Assembly (NCBI GenBank): GCA_902805635.1
Contig: CADCTC010000170.1
Span: 8,354-72,353, forward strand
Source of the DNA: an uncultured Chloroflexota bacterium
Lineage (GTDB): Bacteria; Chloroflexota; UBA11872; UBA12225
Length of the DNA: 64,000 bases
Direction of reading: 5' to 3'
Below the pieces are notes generated by a model that had not been told where the DNA came from, did no database searches, and saw only the letters and a list, made by a program, of their open reading frames with translations. Below are positions 42,197-51,388 of the stretch, piece after piece. The number at the start of each line of letters is the position of its first letter. The first letter of the stretch is position 1. Made by a program: the position numbers and the translations under genes.

Positions 42197-42229
42197 GCGG
42201 CGCAGCCCTTCCCCCCAGGGCTGCGCCGC
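42197..42229. terminator. Strong GC-rich hairpin, probable terminator
   Basis: GCGGCGCAGCCCT pairs perfectly with AGGGCTGCGCCGC across a seven-base pyrimidine loop, followed by TTGTTG. The 13-bp stem lies between two forward genes and probably ends the Mur-ligase transcript. The weak T tract makes it a GC-type terminator at best. Confidence 0.55.
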
Positions 42230-42307
42230 TTGTTGCCGCTTTGACATTCTGCCGCCGGTTGCGAACGACGCGGTATGCTGCACCCTCGTGTCCCCCTGTC
42301 ACTTGCC

Positions 42308-43270
42308 ATGAGCCGCAACGGCGTGGCTCGCACGCTTGCTGGTGTCACCACCGCCGCTACAGCAGGAGCCGGCGCGGCCTGGTTGCTGGCAACCTACATC
42401 GTCCGGCAGATCACCGCGCCGGTGCAGCGCCTGCCATCCGGTCGTGGCTTCACGCCCTTTGAGACCGGCGCCACATGGGAGGAGGTCTCCTTCACGACGG
42501 AAGGTGGCACGCGGCTGCCGGGCTGGCTGCTGGCGCGCGACGACACCGCCCCCGCCATCCTGGCATGCGGTGGCTACCGTGGTGAGCGGGCCGATCTGCT
42601 GGGTATTTCGTCCAGCCTGTGGCGTGCAGGGTTCAGCGTCCTGCTCTTCGACTACCGCGGCCACGGCCACGCCGTGCATGCCGCGCTGCGTACTCCGGTT
42701 ACGCTCGGGTACCGGGAGTTGGCGGACGCGCAAGCGGCGCTTCGATACCTGCGCCATCGCCGGCCGCACGCGCCGCTGGGCGCCATCGGCTTCTCGATGG
42801 GGGCGAGCGTCGCGCTGATGCTCGCGGCGCGCGAGCCAGACGTACGCTGCGTCGTAGCCGATAGCCCGTTCACCAGCCAGCGCGAGATCGTGCGCCATGG
42901 CGTCACTCGCCGTTTGGGACGGCAACCGTTCCGCGGCACCTCGTTGCTGGCAGACCGACTGGCGGACCTTGTGCTCGACCTGGTGGACGTTCTACTCCAG
43001 CGGCGCTTTGGCTTCCGCTTCGACGACGTGCACCCGCTGCGGGACGCAACGCGCCTGGTGCCGCGGCCCCTGCTGCTGATTCACGGCGAGGACGATGAAG
43101 TGGTCCCAGCCAGCCACGCCCGCCGCATCGCAGCCGCCGCGGGCAACGCAGGCGTTTCGCTGGAAACGTGGTTCGTCCCGGACTGCGACCACTGCGGCGC
43201 GTATTTCCTAGACCGGCCCCGCTACTGCGGTCGCGTGGCCGCTTTCTTCCGGAAGTACCTGCACACGTAG
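42308..43270 (+). CDS. Alpha/beta hydrolase with N-terminal membrane anchor
   Basis: A roughly 320-residue serine hydrolase. A single hydrophobic segment near the N-terminus (TAATAGAGAAWLLATYIV) should anchor it. The nucleophile elbow is IGFSMGASVAL (Ser), the acid is in LLIHGEDDEVVP (Asp) and the His is in VPDCDHCGAYF. The layout resembles the BEM46/YqkD-type peptidase-like alpha/beta hydrolases. ATGs at 42275 and 42308 are both possible; neither has a good ribosome binding site. The substrate is unknown. Confidence 0.85.
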   Translation: MSRNGVARTLAGVTTAATAGAGAAWLLATYIVRQITAPVQRLPSGRGFTPFETGATWEEVSFTTEGGTRLPGWLLARDDTAPAILACGGYRGERADLLGISSSLWRAGFSVLLFDYRGHGHAVHAALRTPVTLGYRELADAQAALRYLRHRRPHAPLGAIGFSMGASVALMLAAREPDVRCVVADSPFTSQREIVRHGVTRRLGRQPFRGTSLLADRLADLVLDLVDVLLQRRFGFRFDDVHPLRDATRLVPRPLLLIHGEDDEVVPASHARRIAAAAGNAGVSLETWFVPDCDHCGAYFLDRPRYCGRVAAFFRKYLHT

Positions 43271-43308
43271 GGGCGGCTTACCGCTTACGTAGGCCGGCCG
43301 ATTACCAA

Positions 43309-43409
43309 AACCCCGGCTCCTTCCCTCCCCGCTCCCCACCCCCTAACGCCCTGCGCGCTTGCTGCGCAAGTGCTCGGTTGTTGGGAAGGGGTGGCCGAAG
43401 CCCGGGGTT
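43309..43409. repeat. Imperfect intergenic inverted repeat
   Basis: Outer arms AACCCCGGCT and AGCCCGGGGTT enclose pyrimidine-rich and purine-rich inner arms (CCTTCCC versus GGGAAGG). The element fills the spacer between convergent genes and looks like a REP-type unit that may also end transcription from both sides. Confidence 0.4.
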
Positions 43410-43422
43410 AGGTGAACAGCGC

Positions 43423-43863
43423 TCAGTCGCGTGCGGGCGCAGGGCCCGGCGGAGGCGGCGCGCCATCCACCGATGCTTCGAGCAGGATTGGCAGCACCTG
43501 CGCCAGCCACGGCGCACGGCGCATCGCGTCGGCCACTTCAGGGCTGCTGTCCGCGTTGTTAATCTCCCGGCTGACCGACCACCAGACGGCGGGGTCGCGC
43601 AGCTTGTCGATCCACACCCGCACGGTCTCCCCCTGGTCGGGTGAGAGGGTGGCAGCGCGCACTACCACCTGACCCGGCCCGGCAGGCTGCCAGTCCCAGC
43701 CGTCGCGGCAGACCAGCAGCCACCCGTCCGAACCAGACTCCTCAAGCGTGACCGACGCCGGGGGCTGTGGCACGGTGCGCCGCGCGAACTCGATGCGGTC
43801 GCGTGGCGCAGCCGGACGCTGGGTTGGGCGACGGAAGTTCGGCCGTCCGCGGCGGGGGGGCAC
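43423..43863 (-). CDS. Hypothetical protein
   Basis: A 146-residue protein I do not recognise. It has a basic, Pro-rich N-terminus (RRGRPNFRRPTQRP), a core of likely beta strands (VTLEESGSDGWLLVCRDGWD, GQVVVRAATLSPDQGETVRV), a helical part (SPEVADAMRRAPWLAQVLPI) and a Pro-rich tail. No signal or membrane segment is present. It lies 49 bases downstream of the zinc-ribbon gene on the same strand and could share its transcript. Coding is supported by codon bias and position. Confidence 0.6.
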   Translation of the reverse strand: MPPRRGRPNFRRPTQRPAAPRDRIEFARRTVPQPPASVTLEESGSDGWLLVCRDGWDWQPAGPGQVVVRAATLSPDQGETVRVWIDKLRDPAVWWSVSREINNADSSPEVADAMRRAPWLAQVLPILLEASVDGAPPPPGPAPARD

Positions 43864-43912
43864 CTACGCCCCCCACACCACGGGCCGCGCCGAGCGCCGC
43901 CCGGCGCAAAGG

Positions 43913-44479
43913 CTAATAACGGTCTCCGCCGCGGCCGTACCCACCGCCACCGCCGCCGCCAGAACGCCCACCGGAGCGTCCGCCGCCACCACCACCGCCA
44001 TACCCACCGCCGCCACCGCCGTAGCCACCACCACCGCCGGAGCGTCCACCGCCGCCACCACCGTACCCGCCACCACCACCACCATAGCTGCCACCACCGC
44101 CGGAACGCCCGCCACTGCTACCACCGCCAACGCGGCTGAAGCAATCGCTGCAGTACACCGGGCGGTCGCCACGGGGCTGGAAAGGCACCTGGGTCTCCTT
44201 GCCGCACGACGCGCAGGTCACGTCGAACATCTGGCGCGTGCCGCCACCGTACCCACCACCGCCACCGGAGCGTCCGCCGCCGTAGCCACCGCCGCCACCA
44301 CCGGAGCTGTAGGCTCCGCCGGAGTCGCCGCGCTCGGCGCGGCGCGCTGTGCGGCAGTTGGGGCAACGCTTGGGCTCATTGGTAAACCCGCGCTCGGCGT
44401 GGTACGCCTGGTCCTCGGCGCTGAAGGTAAACGGCTGCCCGCAGTCGGCACACGTCAGCTGGCGATCTTGAAAGCTCAT
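43913..44479 (-). CDS. CxxC zinc-ribbon protein with Gly-rich repeats
   Basis: A 188-residue protein with a zinc-ribbon N-terminus (TCADCGQPFTFSAEDQAYHA, then RCPNCRTARR), a second Cys module in the middle (VTCASCGKETQVPF and VYCSDCFSR), and long Gly/Ser/Tyr/Arg repeats (GGYGGG, GGRSGG). The C-terminal repeats look like RGG/GYG-type RNA-binding, phase-separation-prone sequence. This zinc-binding family is common and uncharacterised. It lies downstream of a cold-shock protein gene, with an intrinsic terminator between, so it may be expressed by readthrough and share an RNA-related role. Confidence 0.85.
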   Translation of the reverse strand: MSFQDRQLTCADCGQPFTFSAEDQAYHAERGFTNEPKRCPNCRTARRAERGDSGGAYSSGGGGGGYGGGRSGGGGGYGGGTRQMFDVTCASCGKETQVPFQPRGDRPVYCSDCFSRVGGGSSGGRSGGGGSYGGGGGGYGGGGGGRSGGGGGYGGGGGGYGGGGGGGRSGGRSGGGGGGGYGRGGDRY

Positions 44480-44529
44480 GAGAAAAGGTCTCCTTGGGGA
44501 GCCAGCGCGACTGGCGCGACTGTGGCTCT

Positions 44530-44563
44530 AAAAAAGAGCCCGTGGCCAAAATGCCGCGGGCTC
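44530..44563 (-). terminator. Rho-independent terminator after cold-shock gene
   Basis: Read on the reverse strand, GAGCCCGCGGC and GCCACGGGCTC form an 11-bp stem with a six-base loop, followed by six T residues. It sits 34 bases after the cold-shock stop and is the clearest intrinsic terminator in the window. Confidence 0.9.
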
Positions 44564-44597
44564 GTGTACTGCTGCGTCATGTCCCGGTCCAGACCGG

Positions 44598-44804
44598 CTA
44601 GGCCGGCTGGACGTTGATGGCGCGCTCGCCGCGGCCGCGCGTGTCCTGACTCGTGTCGTAGCTGACTGTCTGCCCCTCGGTCAGGTTGTCATAAGGCGTG
44701 TTGCCCGTGACACCGCTGGCGTGGAAGAAGATCTCGGTGCCATTCTCGGCCCGGATGAAGCCGAAGCCCCGGTCCCGAACGAGACGGACGATGGAACCCT
44801 GCAT
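44598..44804 (-). CDS. Cold-shock protein
   Basis: A 68-residue CspA-family nucleic-acid-binding protein, a single OB fold. RNP1 is RGFGFIRAENG and RNP2 is IFFHASGV. AAAGG lies eight bases before the ATG; the open frame upstream of it is noncoding. It acts as an RNA chaperone in the cytosol. Cold-shock genes typically have long 5' leaders, and the roughly 300-base spacer upstream here leaves room for one. It ends in its own strong terminator before the zinc-ribbon gene. Confidence 0.95.
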   Translation of the reverse strand: MQGSIVRLVRDRGFGFIRAENGTEIFFHASGVTGNTPYDNLTEGQTVSYDTSQDTRGRGERAINVQPA

Positions 44805-45120
44805 GTGTGTGCCTTTCCAGTGCAATTGATCCGACAGCCTGTGCGCCACCGGACCTGCGGACTGGACCTGGCACCCCCTGGCGCGCGGAGCGCCGGGGCA
44901 GCAGGGAGAACCGAACACCGGAGAAGACGTGCTGACGACTGCAAACCACTTCGCGGCGTGGCCGCCCGCCGGCTTCAAGAGAACAGCAAGTGCTTCCGTC
45001 TGCCCCCCAACTCTACCAGACAGGGCGGCCCGATTCCCAGGGAAGCCTATCTGGACAAGGCCGCCGCACAAGCCGCCGGATTCACGGCGAAACGGGTACG
45101 ATCTAGCGACCCGCCGCGCT
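44805..45120. other. Intergenic spacer between divergent genes
   Basis: This 316-base spacer separates the reverse cold-shock gene from the forward histidine kinase. It probably holds the cold-shock leader and promoters in both directions. A TACGAT hexamer 22 bases before the kinase ATG is a possible -10 element. I see no gene or long repeat in it. Confidence 0.4.
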
Positions 45121-46389
45121 ATGACAGAAGGGACACAAGACCGCCTGCTGGACGTGCTACAGCGGCTCATGGCAATCGAGGCATTGGAGCTGAGCGGCGC
45201 GCTGACGGCGGCCAGCGACATGGTGAACGCTGCCTTCTCCGCCGACAAGACCGACGCCTTCTTCCTCGACCCCAAGACGCAGACGCTGGTGGCGCTTGGA
45301 ACGAGCGAAACGCCGATGGGAAACCTCCAACGGTCTCTGGGACTGCACGTGCTCCCCGTTGCCAACGGGGGACGGACGGTGGAATGCTTCCTGACCGGCG
45401 AGCCCTACTTCACGGCACACGCCGACCAGGACCCCGGCGTCCTCAAGGGAATCAAGGAAGCACTCGGCGTGCGCACCATGGTGGCCGCCCCCATCGAAGT
45501 AGCTGGCGAACGCCGCGGCGTGCTGGTGCTGTGCTCCGCCACGCCGGCCTTCTGGGACGAGGGCGTAGTGGATTTTGTGCGCACGGTTGCCGGCTGGGTG
45601 GGTATGGTGGCGCACCGTACAGAGCTGGTGGAGCGGGTCACCGCCGGAGCCGCCGAGCAGGCCCGCCAGGTCGCCGCCGAAGAGCTAGTGACGGTGCTGG
45701 CGCACGACGTGCGCAACCTGCTCACACCGGTGCGGGGACGCGTGCAGATGCTGCTGCGCACCGCGCGGCGCGATGGCCGCGAGGCCGACGTGGCTAACGC
45801 CCTGGCGGCGATAGAGCACGCCGATCGGGTGCAGCACCTGGCGTCGGAGCTGCTGGACGTAGCGCGGCTGGACGAGGGGACTTTCGCCATCGCCCGCCAG
45901 GACGTGGACCTGGTGGCGCTGGCGCGCCAGGTGGCGGCTCTGGGTACCGAAGAAAACGAGGTGCGCATCGAGACGCCGGGTGGCGAGCCGGAGGTGCGCG
46001 TGCGCGCCGACCCCGACCGCGTGCGCCAGGCGCTGGAGAACCTGGTGGGCAACGCGCTGCGCGTCTCGCCGCCCGGCTCGCCCATAATCGTGCGCGTCGA
46101 ACGTAAGTCTGCGGCCACGCAGGTTCCGCCCACGGCAGGCAGGGTCACCGGCGCGAACCAGGTCGCCACCGTCTCGGTCATCGACGCCGGCCCCGGCATC
46201 TCGCCTGAGGTGCTGCCCCGCCTGTTCCGGCGCTTCGGCCGTGGCCCCGGATCGAGCGGCCTCGGCCTGGGGCTCTACATCGTGCGCCGCGTCGCGGAAG
46301 CGCACGGTGGATCGGTCACCGCCGACTCCACGCCTGGCCTGGGCGCCCGCTTCGTCCTCACAGTGCCGCTGACCGCGCCCGTCGAGTAG
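45121..46389 (+). CDS. GAF-domain sensor histidine kinase
   Basis: A 422-residue soluble sensor kinase. A GAF domain spans roughly 20-170; the HisKA box VLAHDVRNLLTPVRGRV has phospho-acceptor His195; the HATPase shows the N box LENLVGNALRVSPPGSP, the G1 box DAGPGISPEVL and the G2 box SSGLGLGLYIVRRVAEAHGG. No membrane helix or receiver is attached, and no response regulator adjoins it, so it is an orphan kinase. The ATG at 45121 was chosen because the domain starts there; the frame is open 64 codons upstream. Confidence 0.9.
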   Translation: MTEGTQDRLLDVLQRLMAIEALELSGALTAASDMVNAAFSADKTDAFFLDPKTQTLVALGTSETPMGNLQRSLGLHVLPVANGGRTVECFLTGEPYFTAHADQDPGVLKGIKEALGVRTMVAAPIEVAGERRGVLVLCSATPAFWDEGVVDFVRTVAGWVGMVAHRTELVERVTAGAAEQARQVAAEELVTVLAHDVRNLLTPVRGRVQMLLRTARRDGREADVANALAAIEHADRVQHLASELLDVARLDEGTFAIARQDVDLVALARQVAALGTEENEVRIETPGGEPEVRVRADPDRVRQALENLVGNALRVSPPGSPIIVRVERKSAATQVPPTAGRVTGANQVATVSVIDAGPGISPEVLPRLFRRFGRGPGSSGLGLGLYIVRRVAEAHGGSVTADSTPGLGARFVLTVPLTAPVE

Positions 46390-46443
46390 TCGCCTGTCTG
46401 CGGCGGCACGCACTATGCGTGCGGAGGGCGGATCGAAACGGAC

Positions 46444-47844
46444 ATGGCACCCTCTTCCGCGGCCGCCGCGGTGGGGTCGGCAAGCGCCGGCCGGCCGCAC
46501 ACCATCCCACACGGCGGCGCGCCGCCCGGCGTGAGTCCCGGCGACGGGGCCGAGGGCGGTGAGGGCGCCAAGCCGCGCGGGCTGGCGCAGCGGGCGCGGC
46601 TTGCATTGAAACTGCTGGGCCCCGGCGTCATCAGCGGCGCGTCCAATGACGACCCGTCGGCAATCGGCACGTACGCGCAGGCCGGCGCGGCGTTCGGCTT
46701 TGCCACACTGTGGGTGGCGCCGGTGGCGCTGCCGATGATGGCCACGGCGCAGTTCATCGCCGCTAAGATCGGCATGGTCAGCGGCGTGGGGCTGGCCGGC
46801 GTGCTGCGCCAGCACTACTCACGCTGGCTGCTCTACCCTGTGGTGCTGGCGCTGGTGGTGGCCAACACCATCAACGCCGGCGCCGACCTTGGCGCCATCG
46901 CCGCCGGGCTCAACTTGCTCATCCCCATCCCCACCCAGGTGCTGGTGGTGCCGGTCACGCTGGGCATCCTGGCGGTGCAGGTGTGGGGCTCCTACCGGCT
47001 GATCGCCACCGTCTTCAAGTGGATCACGCTGGTCCTGTTTTCTTACGTGGCAGCAGGACTGCTGGCCAAGCCAGACCTGCGCGAGGTGCTGCTCGCCACG
47101 GTGGTGCCGTCCTTCCCGCGCGACGGCGCGTTCCTCTCCACGCTGGTGGCCATGATCGGCACCACGCTCTCGCCCTACCTGCACTTCTGGCAGGCCAGTC
47201 AGCAGGTGGAAGAAGAGGTGAGTAAGGGACGGGTGCACCTCTGGCAGCGCCGGGGCGCTACTAAGAAGGAGGTAGCACACGCGGCTATCGACGTGCGCGC
47301 GGGCATGTTCTTCGCCAGCCTGGTGATGTACTTCATCCTGCTGTCCACCGCCGCCACGCTGTTCAAAGCGGGCCAACACGAGGTAGCCACCGCCGCCGAC
47401 GCCGCCAAGGCGCTCCAGCCGCTGGCCGGAGACGCCGCCACCGCGCTCTTCGCCATCGGCATGATTGGCGCGGGCATGCTGGCCGTGCCGGTGCTCACTA
47501 CCGGCGCCGCCTACGCGCTGGCTGAGGCGGCCGGCTGGCGCTACGGCCTGAACGAGGAGCCCAAGGACGCCAAGCAGTTCTATGCCACCATCGCCGCGCT
47601 GACGCTGGTGGGCATGGCGCTGAACTTTGCCGGCATCAACCCCATTGCGGCGCTGGTGTGGGCCGCCGTTATCAACGGCCTGTTAGCCCCCGTACTGCTC
47701 GTGGTACTGCTGGTGGTGTCCAACAACCGCGCCGTGATGGGCAGCCGCGCCAACGGCAAGCGCACCAACGCGCTCGGCGTGCTCACCGCGCTGACGGCCA
47801 CCGCGGCGGCGCTGGGCCTGCTGGTGACCTTTCTGCGCGGCTGA
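46444..47844 (+). CDS. Nramp-like divalent metal transporter
   Basis: A 466-residue polytopic membrane protein with about eleven hydrophobic segments after a Gly/Pro-rich cytosolic start. It aligns with the Nramp/SLC11 family, but the metal-binding sequences differ: the helix-1 DPGN motif is DDPSAIG and the helix-6 MPH region reads GTTLSPYLHFWQASQQVEEE. These changes are usual in Nramp-related subgroups, some of which carry Mg2+ instead of Mn2+/Fe2+, so the ion is uncertain. It follows the kinase by 54 bases and precedes the nickel-type locus on the same strand. Confidence 0.85.
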   Translation: MAPSSAAAAVGSASAGRPHTIPHGGAPPGVSPGDGAEGGEGAKPRGLAQRARLALKLLGPGVISGASNDDPSAIGTYAQAGAAFGFATLWVAPVALPMMATAQFIAAKIGMVSGVGLAGVLRQHYSRWLLYPVVLALVVANTINAGADLGAIAAGLNLLIPIPTQVLVVPVTLGILAVQVWGSYRLIATVFKWITLVLFSYVAAGLLAKPDLREVLLATVVPSFPRDGAFLSTLVAMIGTTLSPYLHFWQASQQVEEEVSKGRVHLWQRRGATKKEVAHAAIDVRAGMFFASLVMYFILLSTAATLFKAGQHEVATAADAAKALQPLAGDAATALFAIGMIGAGMLAVPVLTTGAAYALAEAAGWRYGLNEEPKDAKQFYATIAALTLVGMALNFAGINPIAALVWAAVINGLLAPVLLVVLLVVSNNRAVMGSRANGKRTNALGVLTALTATAAALGLLVTFLRG

Positions 47845-47996
47845 CGCCCCGACTTTCTGGCGTCGCCGCGGTGTCATACGACCAAGACGGCACGCGCGGC
47901 GTACATGCCCTCTGACGGTGCGGCCGCGTTATGTGGCTGGCCAGCGAGTGACGCACGGTCGCTCTGGCGGCACCGATATAGAAGGAGGAACGCAGC

Positions 47997-49643
47997 ATGC
48001 GTGGAAAACGCCCCTCGATGGGGCAAACGCTGGCCGGGCTCACGGCCGCCGTCACTCTGCCAGCCACCGCGCTCGCGATGGCTCTGGCGCCATCGGCCCC
48101 CATGGTCGATGCGTCGAGCCACCGCGAAGCACCGATGATTGCAGATGACCCGGCGGCGGATGGTACAGACGTCTATGCCTTTACCAGCCCGGAGAACAAC
48201 GGCACTGTCACGCTGATCTACAACGTGTGGCCGTTCGAGGATCCCTTCGCGGGCCCGAACTTCTACCGGTTTGACGAGAACGTCCAGTACTCGATCAAAG
48301 TGGATAACAACGGAGACAACAATCAGGACATCTCGTTCGACTTCCGGTTCCGTACGGAGATCCGCAACCCGAGGACGTTCCTGTACAACACCGGTCCCGT
48401 CACGTCCATCGACGATCCTGACCTGAACGTGCGCCAGTTCTACACGGTTACCCGCGTAGACGGCAGCGGCAGCCGGGAGATGATCAAGGACGCGCCAGTC
48501 CCTCCGGTGAACATCGGTCCCAAGTCCACCCCTAACTACCCCGAGGTGGCGGCGCAGGGTATCCGGCCAATCGCGAACGGGGGCCAGGTCTTTGCTGGCC
48601 AGCGCGCCGACCCGTTCTTCGTGGACATCGCGTCCATCGTAGACTTGCTGACCATTCGCAAGCTGCCCGGCAACATGGGTGGCGGCGTGAATGCGCTCAA
48701 CGGCAAGAACGTCCAGACCATCGCGCTGCAAGTGCCTATCACCCAGCTTTCGGGTGACGGTCAGGCGGTCACTGGCCTGGACTCCCCTAACGCCGTGATC
48801 GGCGTGTGGGCTACCTCCAGCCGCCAGAAGACTACCGTGCTGAGCCCCGGCTCAATGCAGTCCTCTGGCGAGTGGGTGCAGATCTCCCGCCTGGGCAACC
48901 CACTGGTGAACGAGGTCGTCATCCCCATTGGGACCAAGGACGCCTTCAACGCCATCAGTCCTAGCCAGGACGTGGCGGCCGGCGCACTGCCGCTGGTGCA
49001 GGACCCGGAGCCGGCGCGTCTGCTCAAGGCGCTCTACAACATCCAGGTGCCACCCGCACCGCGTGACGACCTGGTGGCGGTCTTCTTGACCGGCATTCCT
49101 GGCTCGGTACTCGGCCTGCCCGGCGCCACGGCGCCCATGAACGTGCCTGCGGGCGCCTCGACGGCCAGCGAGATGCTGCGCCTGAACATGGCGACCCCGT
49201 CCACGCCCATCGGGCAGCTCAAGTCACGCCTCGGCGCGCTGGGCGGCGACATCGCCGGCTTCCCCAACGGCCGCCGGCTCGAAGACGACGTGGTGGACAT
49301 CGCCCTCCAGGCGGTAGCCGGCGCGACGTACCCGCTGACCCACCCTGAGTTCACCCCCGACCCGCTGGCATCCCAGCTGGGAGACGGTGTGGACGTTGGG
49401 GACGCACCGCTGATGGGCGCCTTCCCGTACGTCGCTATCCCGCATCGTGGGTTCGATATCTCGCAGGCTGGACGTGGCGCGTTCATGTTCATCCGCTGCC
49501 GCTCGAGCGTGTACTTCCTGAACGGCGACAACTCTATCGGAGACATGGTGTCCGATCCTGCCCAGATTGGCACCTCGCCCATCTTCCAGCAGAGCGCCAC
49601 GGTATCCGCCGAAACCATCACCGCACTGTGCGGTGGCAAGTAG
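47997..49643 (+). CDS. DUF4331 exported protein (tandem copy 1)
   Basis: A 548-residue exported protein of the DUF4331 family. A signal sequence (hydrophobic about residues 12-32) ends before SSHREAPMIADDPAADGTDV, the conserved family opening. Further landmarks are NVWPFEDPFAGPNFYRFDEN, VDNNGDNNQDISFDFRFRTE, FLYNTGPVTS and FPYVAIPHRGFD. Acidic Asn/Asp-Gly loops suggest metal binding. AGAAGGAGG gives a very strong ribosome binding site, so high expression is likely. The next gene is a close duplicate 27 bases on. The family's function is not known; the context suggests extracytoplasmic metal handling. Confidence 0.88.
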   Translation: MRGKRPSMGQTLAGLTAAVTLPATALAMALAPSAPMVDASSHREAPMIADDPAADGTDVYAFTSPENNGTVTLIYNVWPFEDPFAGPNFYRFDENVQYSIKVDNNGDNNQDISFDFRFRTEIRNPRTFLYNTGPVTSIDDPDLNVRQFYTVTRVDGSGSREMIKDAPVPPVNIGPKSTPNYPEVAAQGIRPIANGGQVFAGQRADPFFVDIASIVDLLTIRKLPGNMGGGVNALNGKNVQTIALQVPITQLSGDGQAVTGLDSPNAVIGVWATSSRQKTTVLSPGSMQSSGEWVQISRLGNPLVNEVVIPIGTKDAFNAISPSQDVAAGALPLVQDPEPARLLKALYNIQVPPAPRDDLVAVFLTGIPGSVLGLPGATAPMNVPAGASTASEMLRLNMATPSTPIGQLKSRLGALGGDIAGFPNGRRLEDDVVDIALQAVAGATYPLTHPEFTPDPLASQLGDGVDVGDAPLMGAFPYVAIPHRGFDISQAGRGAFMFIRCRSSVYFLNGDNSIGDMVSDPAQIGTSPIFQQSATVSAETITALCGGK

Positions 49644-49670
49644 CCCAATGACTCAAGAATGGAGAAGCGC

Positions 49671-51320
49671 ATGACCAGACTGCACGTCGGTCGGGCACTT
49701 GCCGGCATTAGTGCCGCGATTGCCCTACCCGCGGCGGCCTTCTCGCTGGCGCTGGCGCCCACGGCCCCCCTGGCCGACGCGTCCAGCCACCGAGAGGCGC
49801 CCATGATCGCACACGATCCGTCCGCAGACGGCACGGACCTGTACGCCTTCCCAAGCCCTGGGAACCCCGGGACGATTACCTTCGTCTACAACGTCTGGCC
49901 GTTAGAAGACCCGTTCGCGGGACCAAACTTCTTCAAGTTTGACGACAACGTCTTGTATGCCGTGAACGTCGATAACAACGGCGACAACAAGCCGGACCTC
50001 AGCTACGAGTTCCGGTTCCGCACCGAGTACCGCAACCCCAAGACGTTCCTCTACAACACTGGCCCGGTCACGTCGCTGGACGACGAGGACCTCAATCTGC
50101 GGCAGTTCTACACCGTCACGCGGGTGCAGACGAACAACGGCCAGCGCGCGGAGCTCGCTAAGGACGTCCCCGTCCCACCGGTCCACATCGGACCGAAGTC
50201 CACCCCCAACTACTCGGCGCTCGCCAACGCGGCCGTCAAGCCGCTGGCTCGCGGTGGCCAGGTATTCGCCGGCCAGCGCGCCGATCCTTTCTTCGTGGAC
50301 CTGAGCTCGCTGTTTGACCTGCTGACCATCCGCAAGCTGCCCGGCAACGCCGGCGGCGGCGTGGACAGTCTGGAGGGCAAGAACGTTCAGTCGATCGTCT
50401 TCCAGGTTCCTGTCAAGGAGCTGACTGCGGACGCCGTGGACGTGGCCGGGCTGGGCTCACCCAACGCCGTCATCGGCACATGGGCGACCTCCAGCCGCCA
50501 GAAGACCCGCGTGCTTGGCGCCGGCACTAGCAGTGCCTCCGGCGAGTGGGTGCAGGTTTCCCGTCTGGGCAACCCGCTGGTGAACGAGGTCATCATCCCG
50601 CTGGGCCTGAAGGACGCCTTCAACGGCCTCAAGCCCGAGGACGACGTCAAGGCCGGCGCACTGCCGCTGGTGCAGCGTCCCGAGCCCGAGCGGCTGCTCA
50701 ACCAGCTGTACGGTCTGAAGACGCCCGGCAAGGACCGTTCTGACCTGGTCGCCATCTTCCTCACCGGCGTCCCCGGCTCAGTCCTCGGGCTGCCCGGCGC
50801 CACCGCTCCCATGAACGTCCCCGCGGGCTCCGCGACCGCCAGCGAGATGCTTCGTCTCAACCTGGCCACCCCCGCAACGCCCATCGGGCAGCTCAAGTCA
50901 CGCCTGGGCGTGGTCGGCGGCGACATCGCCGGCTTCCCCAATGGCCGCCGGCTCGAGGATGACGTGGTGGACATCGCCCTCCAGGCAGTGGCCGGCGTCA
51001 CCTTCCCGCTAGTGGACAAGACCTTCACGCCCGATCCGCTGGCCGGCCAGCTGGGCGATGGGGTAAACGCTCCCAGTTCGCCGCTGCTCACCGGGTTCCC
51101 GTTCGTGGGCATCCCGCACCGCGGGTTCGACTACAACACGGCCGCCACGGAAGAGCTCATCCGCTGCGGCCAGGGCGGTATCTTCCGCCTGAACCCCGAT
51201 CAGACGCTGAACACGCAGATCACCAATCCGGCGGATATCGGTGGCATGTCCATTCTGACTGCCAGCGCCAGCTTCCCCGAGGAAGCCATCCGCCGCATCT
51301 GCGGCACCCAGTTCAAGTAG
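49671..51320 (+). CDS. DUF4331 exported protein (tandem copy 2)
   Basis: A 549-residue duplicate of the preceding gene, similar over its full length (ASSHREAPMIAHDPSADGTD, NVWPLEDPFAGPNFFKFDDN, RKLPGNAGGGVDSLEGKNVQ, FPFVGIPHRGFDYN). It has its own signal sequence. I prefer ATG 49671 over 49659 because GGAG lies six bases before it. Both copies keep an Asp/Asn-rich VDNNGDN loop. A strong hairpin terminator follows 26 bases after the stop, so the two DUF4331 genes form a separable transcript from the transporter genes downstream. Confidence 0.88.
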   Translation: MTRLHVGRALAGISAAIALPAAAFSLALAPTAPLADASSHREAPMIAHDPSADGTDLYAFPSPGNPGTITFVYNVWPLEDPFAGPNFFKFDDNVLYAVNVDNNGDNKPDLSYEFRFRTEYRNPKTFLYNTGPVTSLDDEDLNLRQFYTVTRVQTNNGQRAELAKDVPVPPVHIGPKSTPNYSALANAAVKPLARGGQVFAGQRADPFFVDLSSLFDLLTIRKLPGNAGGGVDSLEGKNVQSIVFQVPVKELTADAVDVAGLGSPNAVIGTWATSSRQKTRVLGAGTSSASGEWVQVSRLGNPLVNEVIIPLGLKDAFNGLKPEDDVKAGALPLVQRPEPERLLNQLYGLKTPGKDRSDLVAIFLTGVPGSVLGLPGATAPMNVPAGSATASEMLRLNLATPATPIGQLKSRLGVVGGDIAGFPNGRRLEDDVVDIALQAVAGVTFPLVDKTFTPDPLAGQLGDGVNAPSSPLLTGFPFVGIPHRGFDYNTAATEELIRCGQGGIFRLNPDQTLNTQITNPADIGGMSILTASASFPEEAIRRICGTQFK

Positions 51321-51345
51321 CGGGACTTCCCCGCTCGCACACTCA

Positions 51346-51374
51346 GCCGCCGCAGCCAAAGTGGCTGCGGCGGC
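51346..51374 (+). terminator. Hairpin terminator after tandem DUF4331 genes
   Basis: GCCGCCGCAGCCA pairs perfectly with TGGCTGCGGCGGC over a three-base loop. The 13-bp stem is followed by a moderately T/C-rich stretch. It likely ends or attenuates the DUF4331 transcript. Confidence 0.7.
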
Positions 51375-51388
51375 GTCCTCATTCTCCT

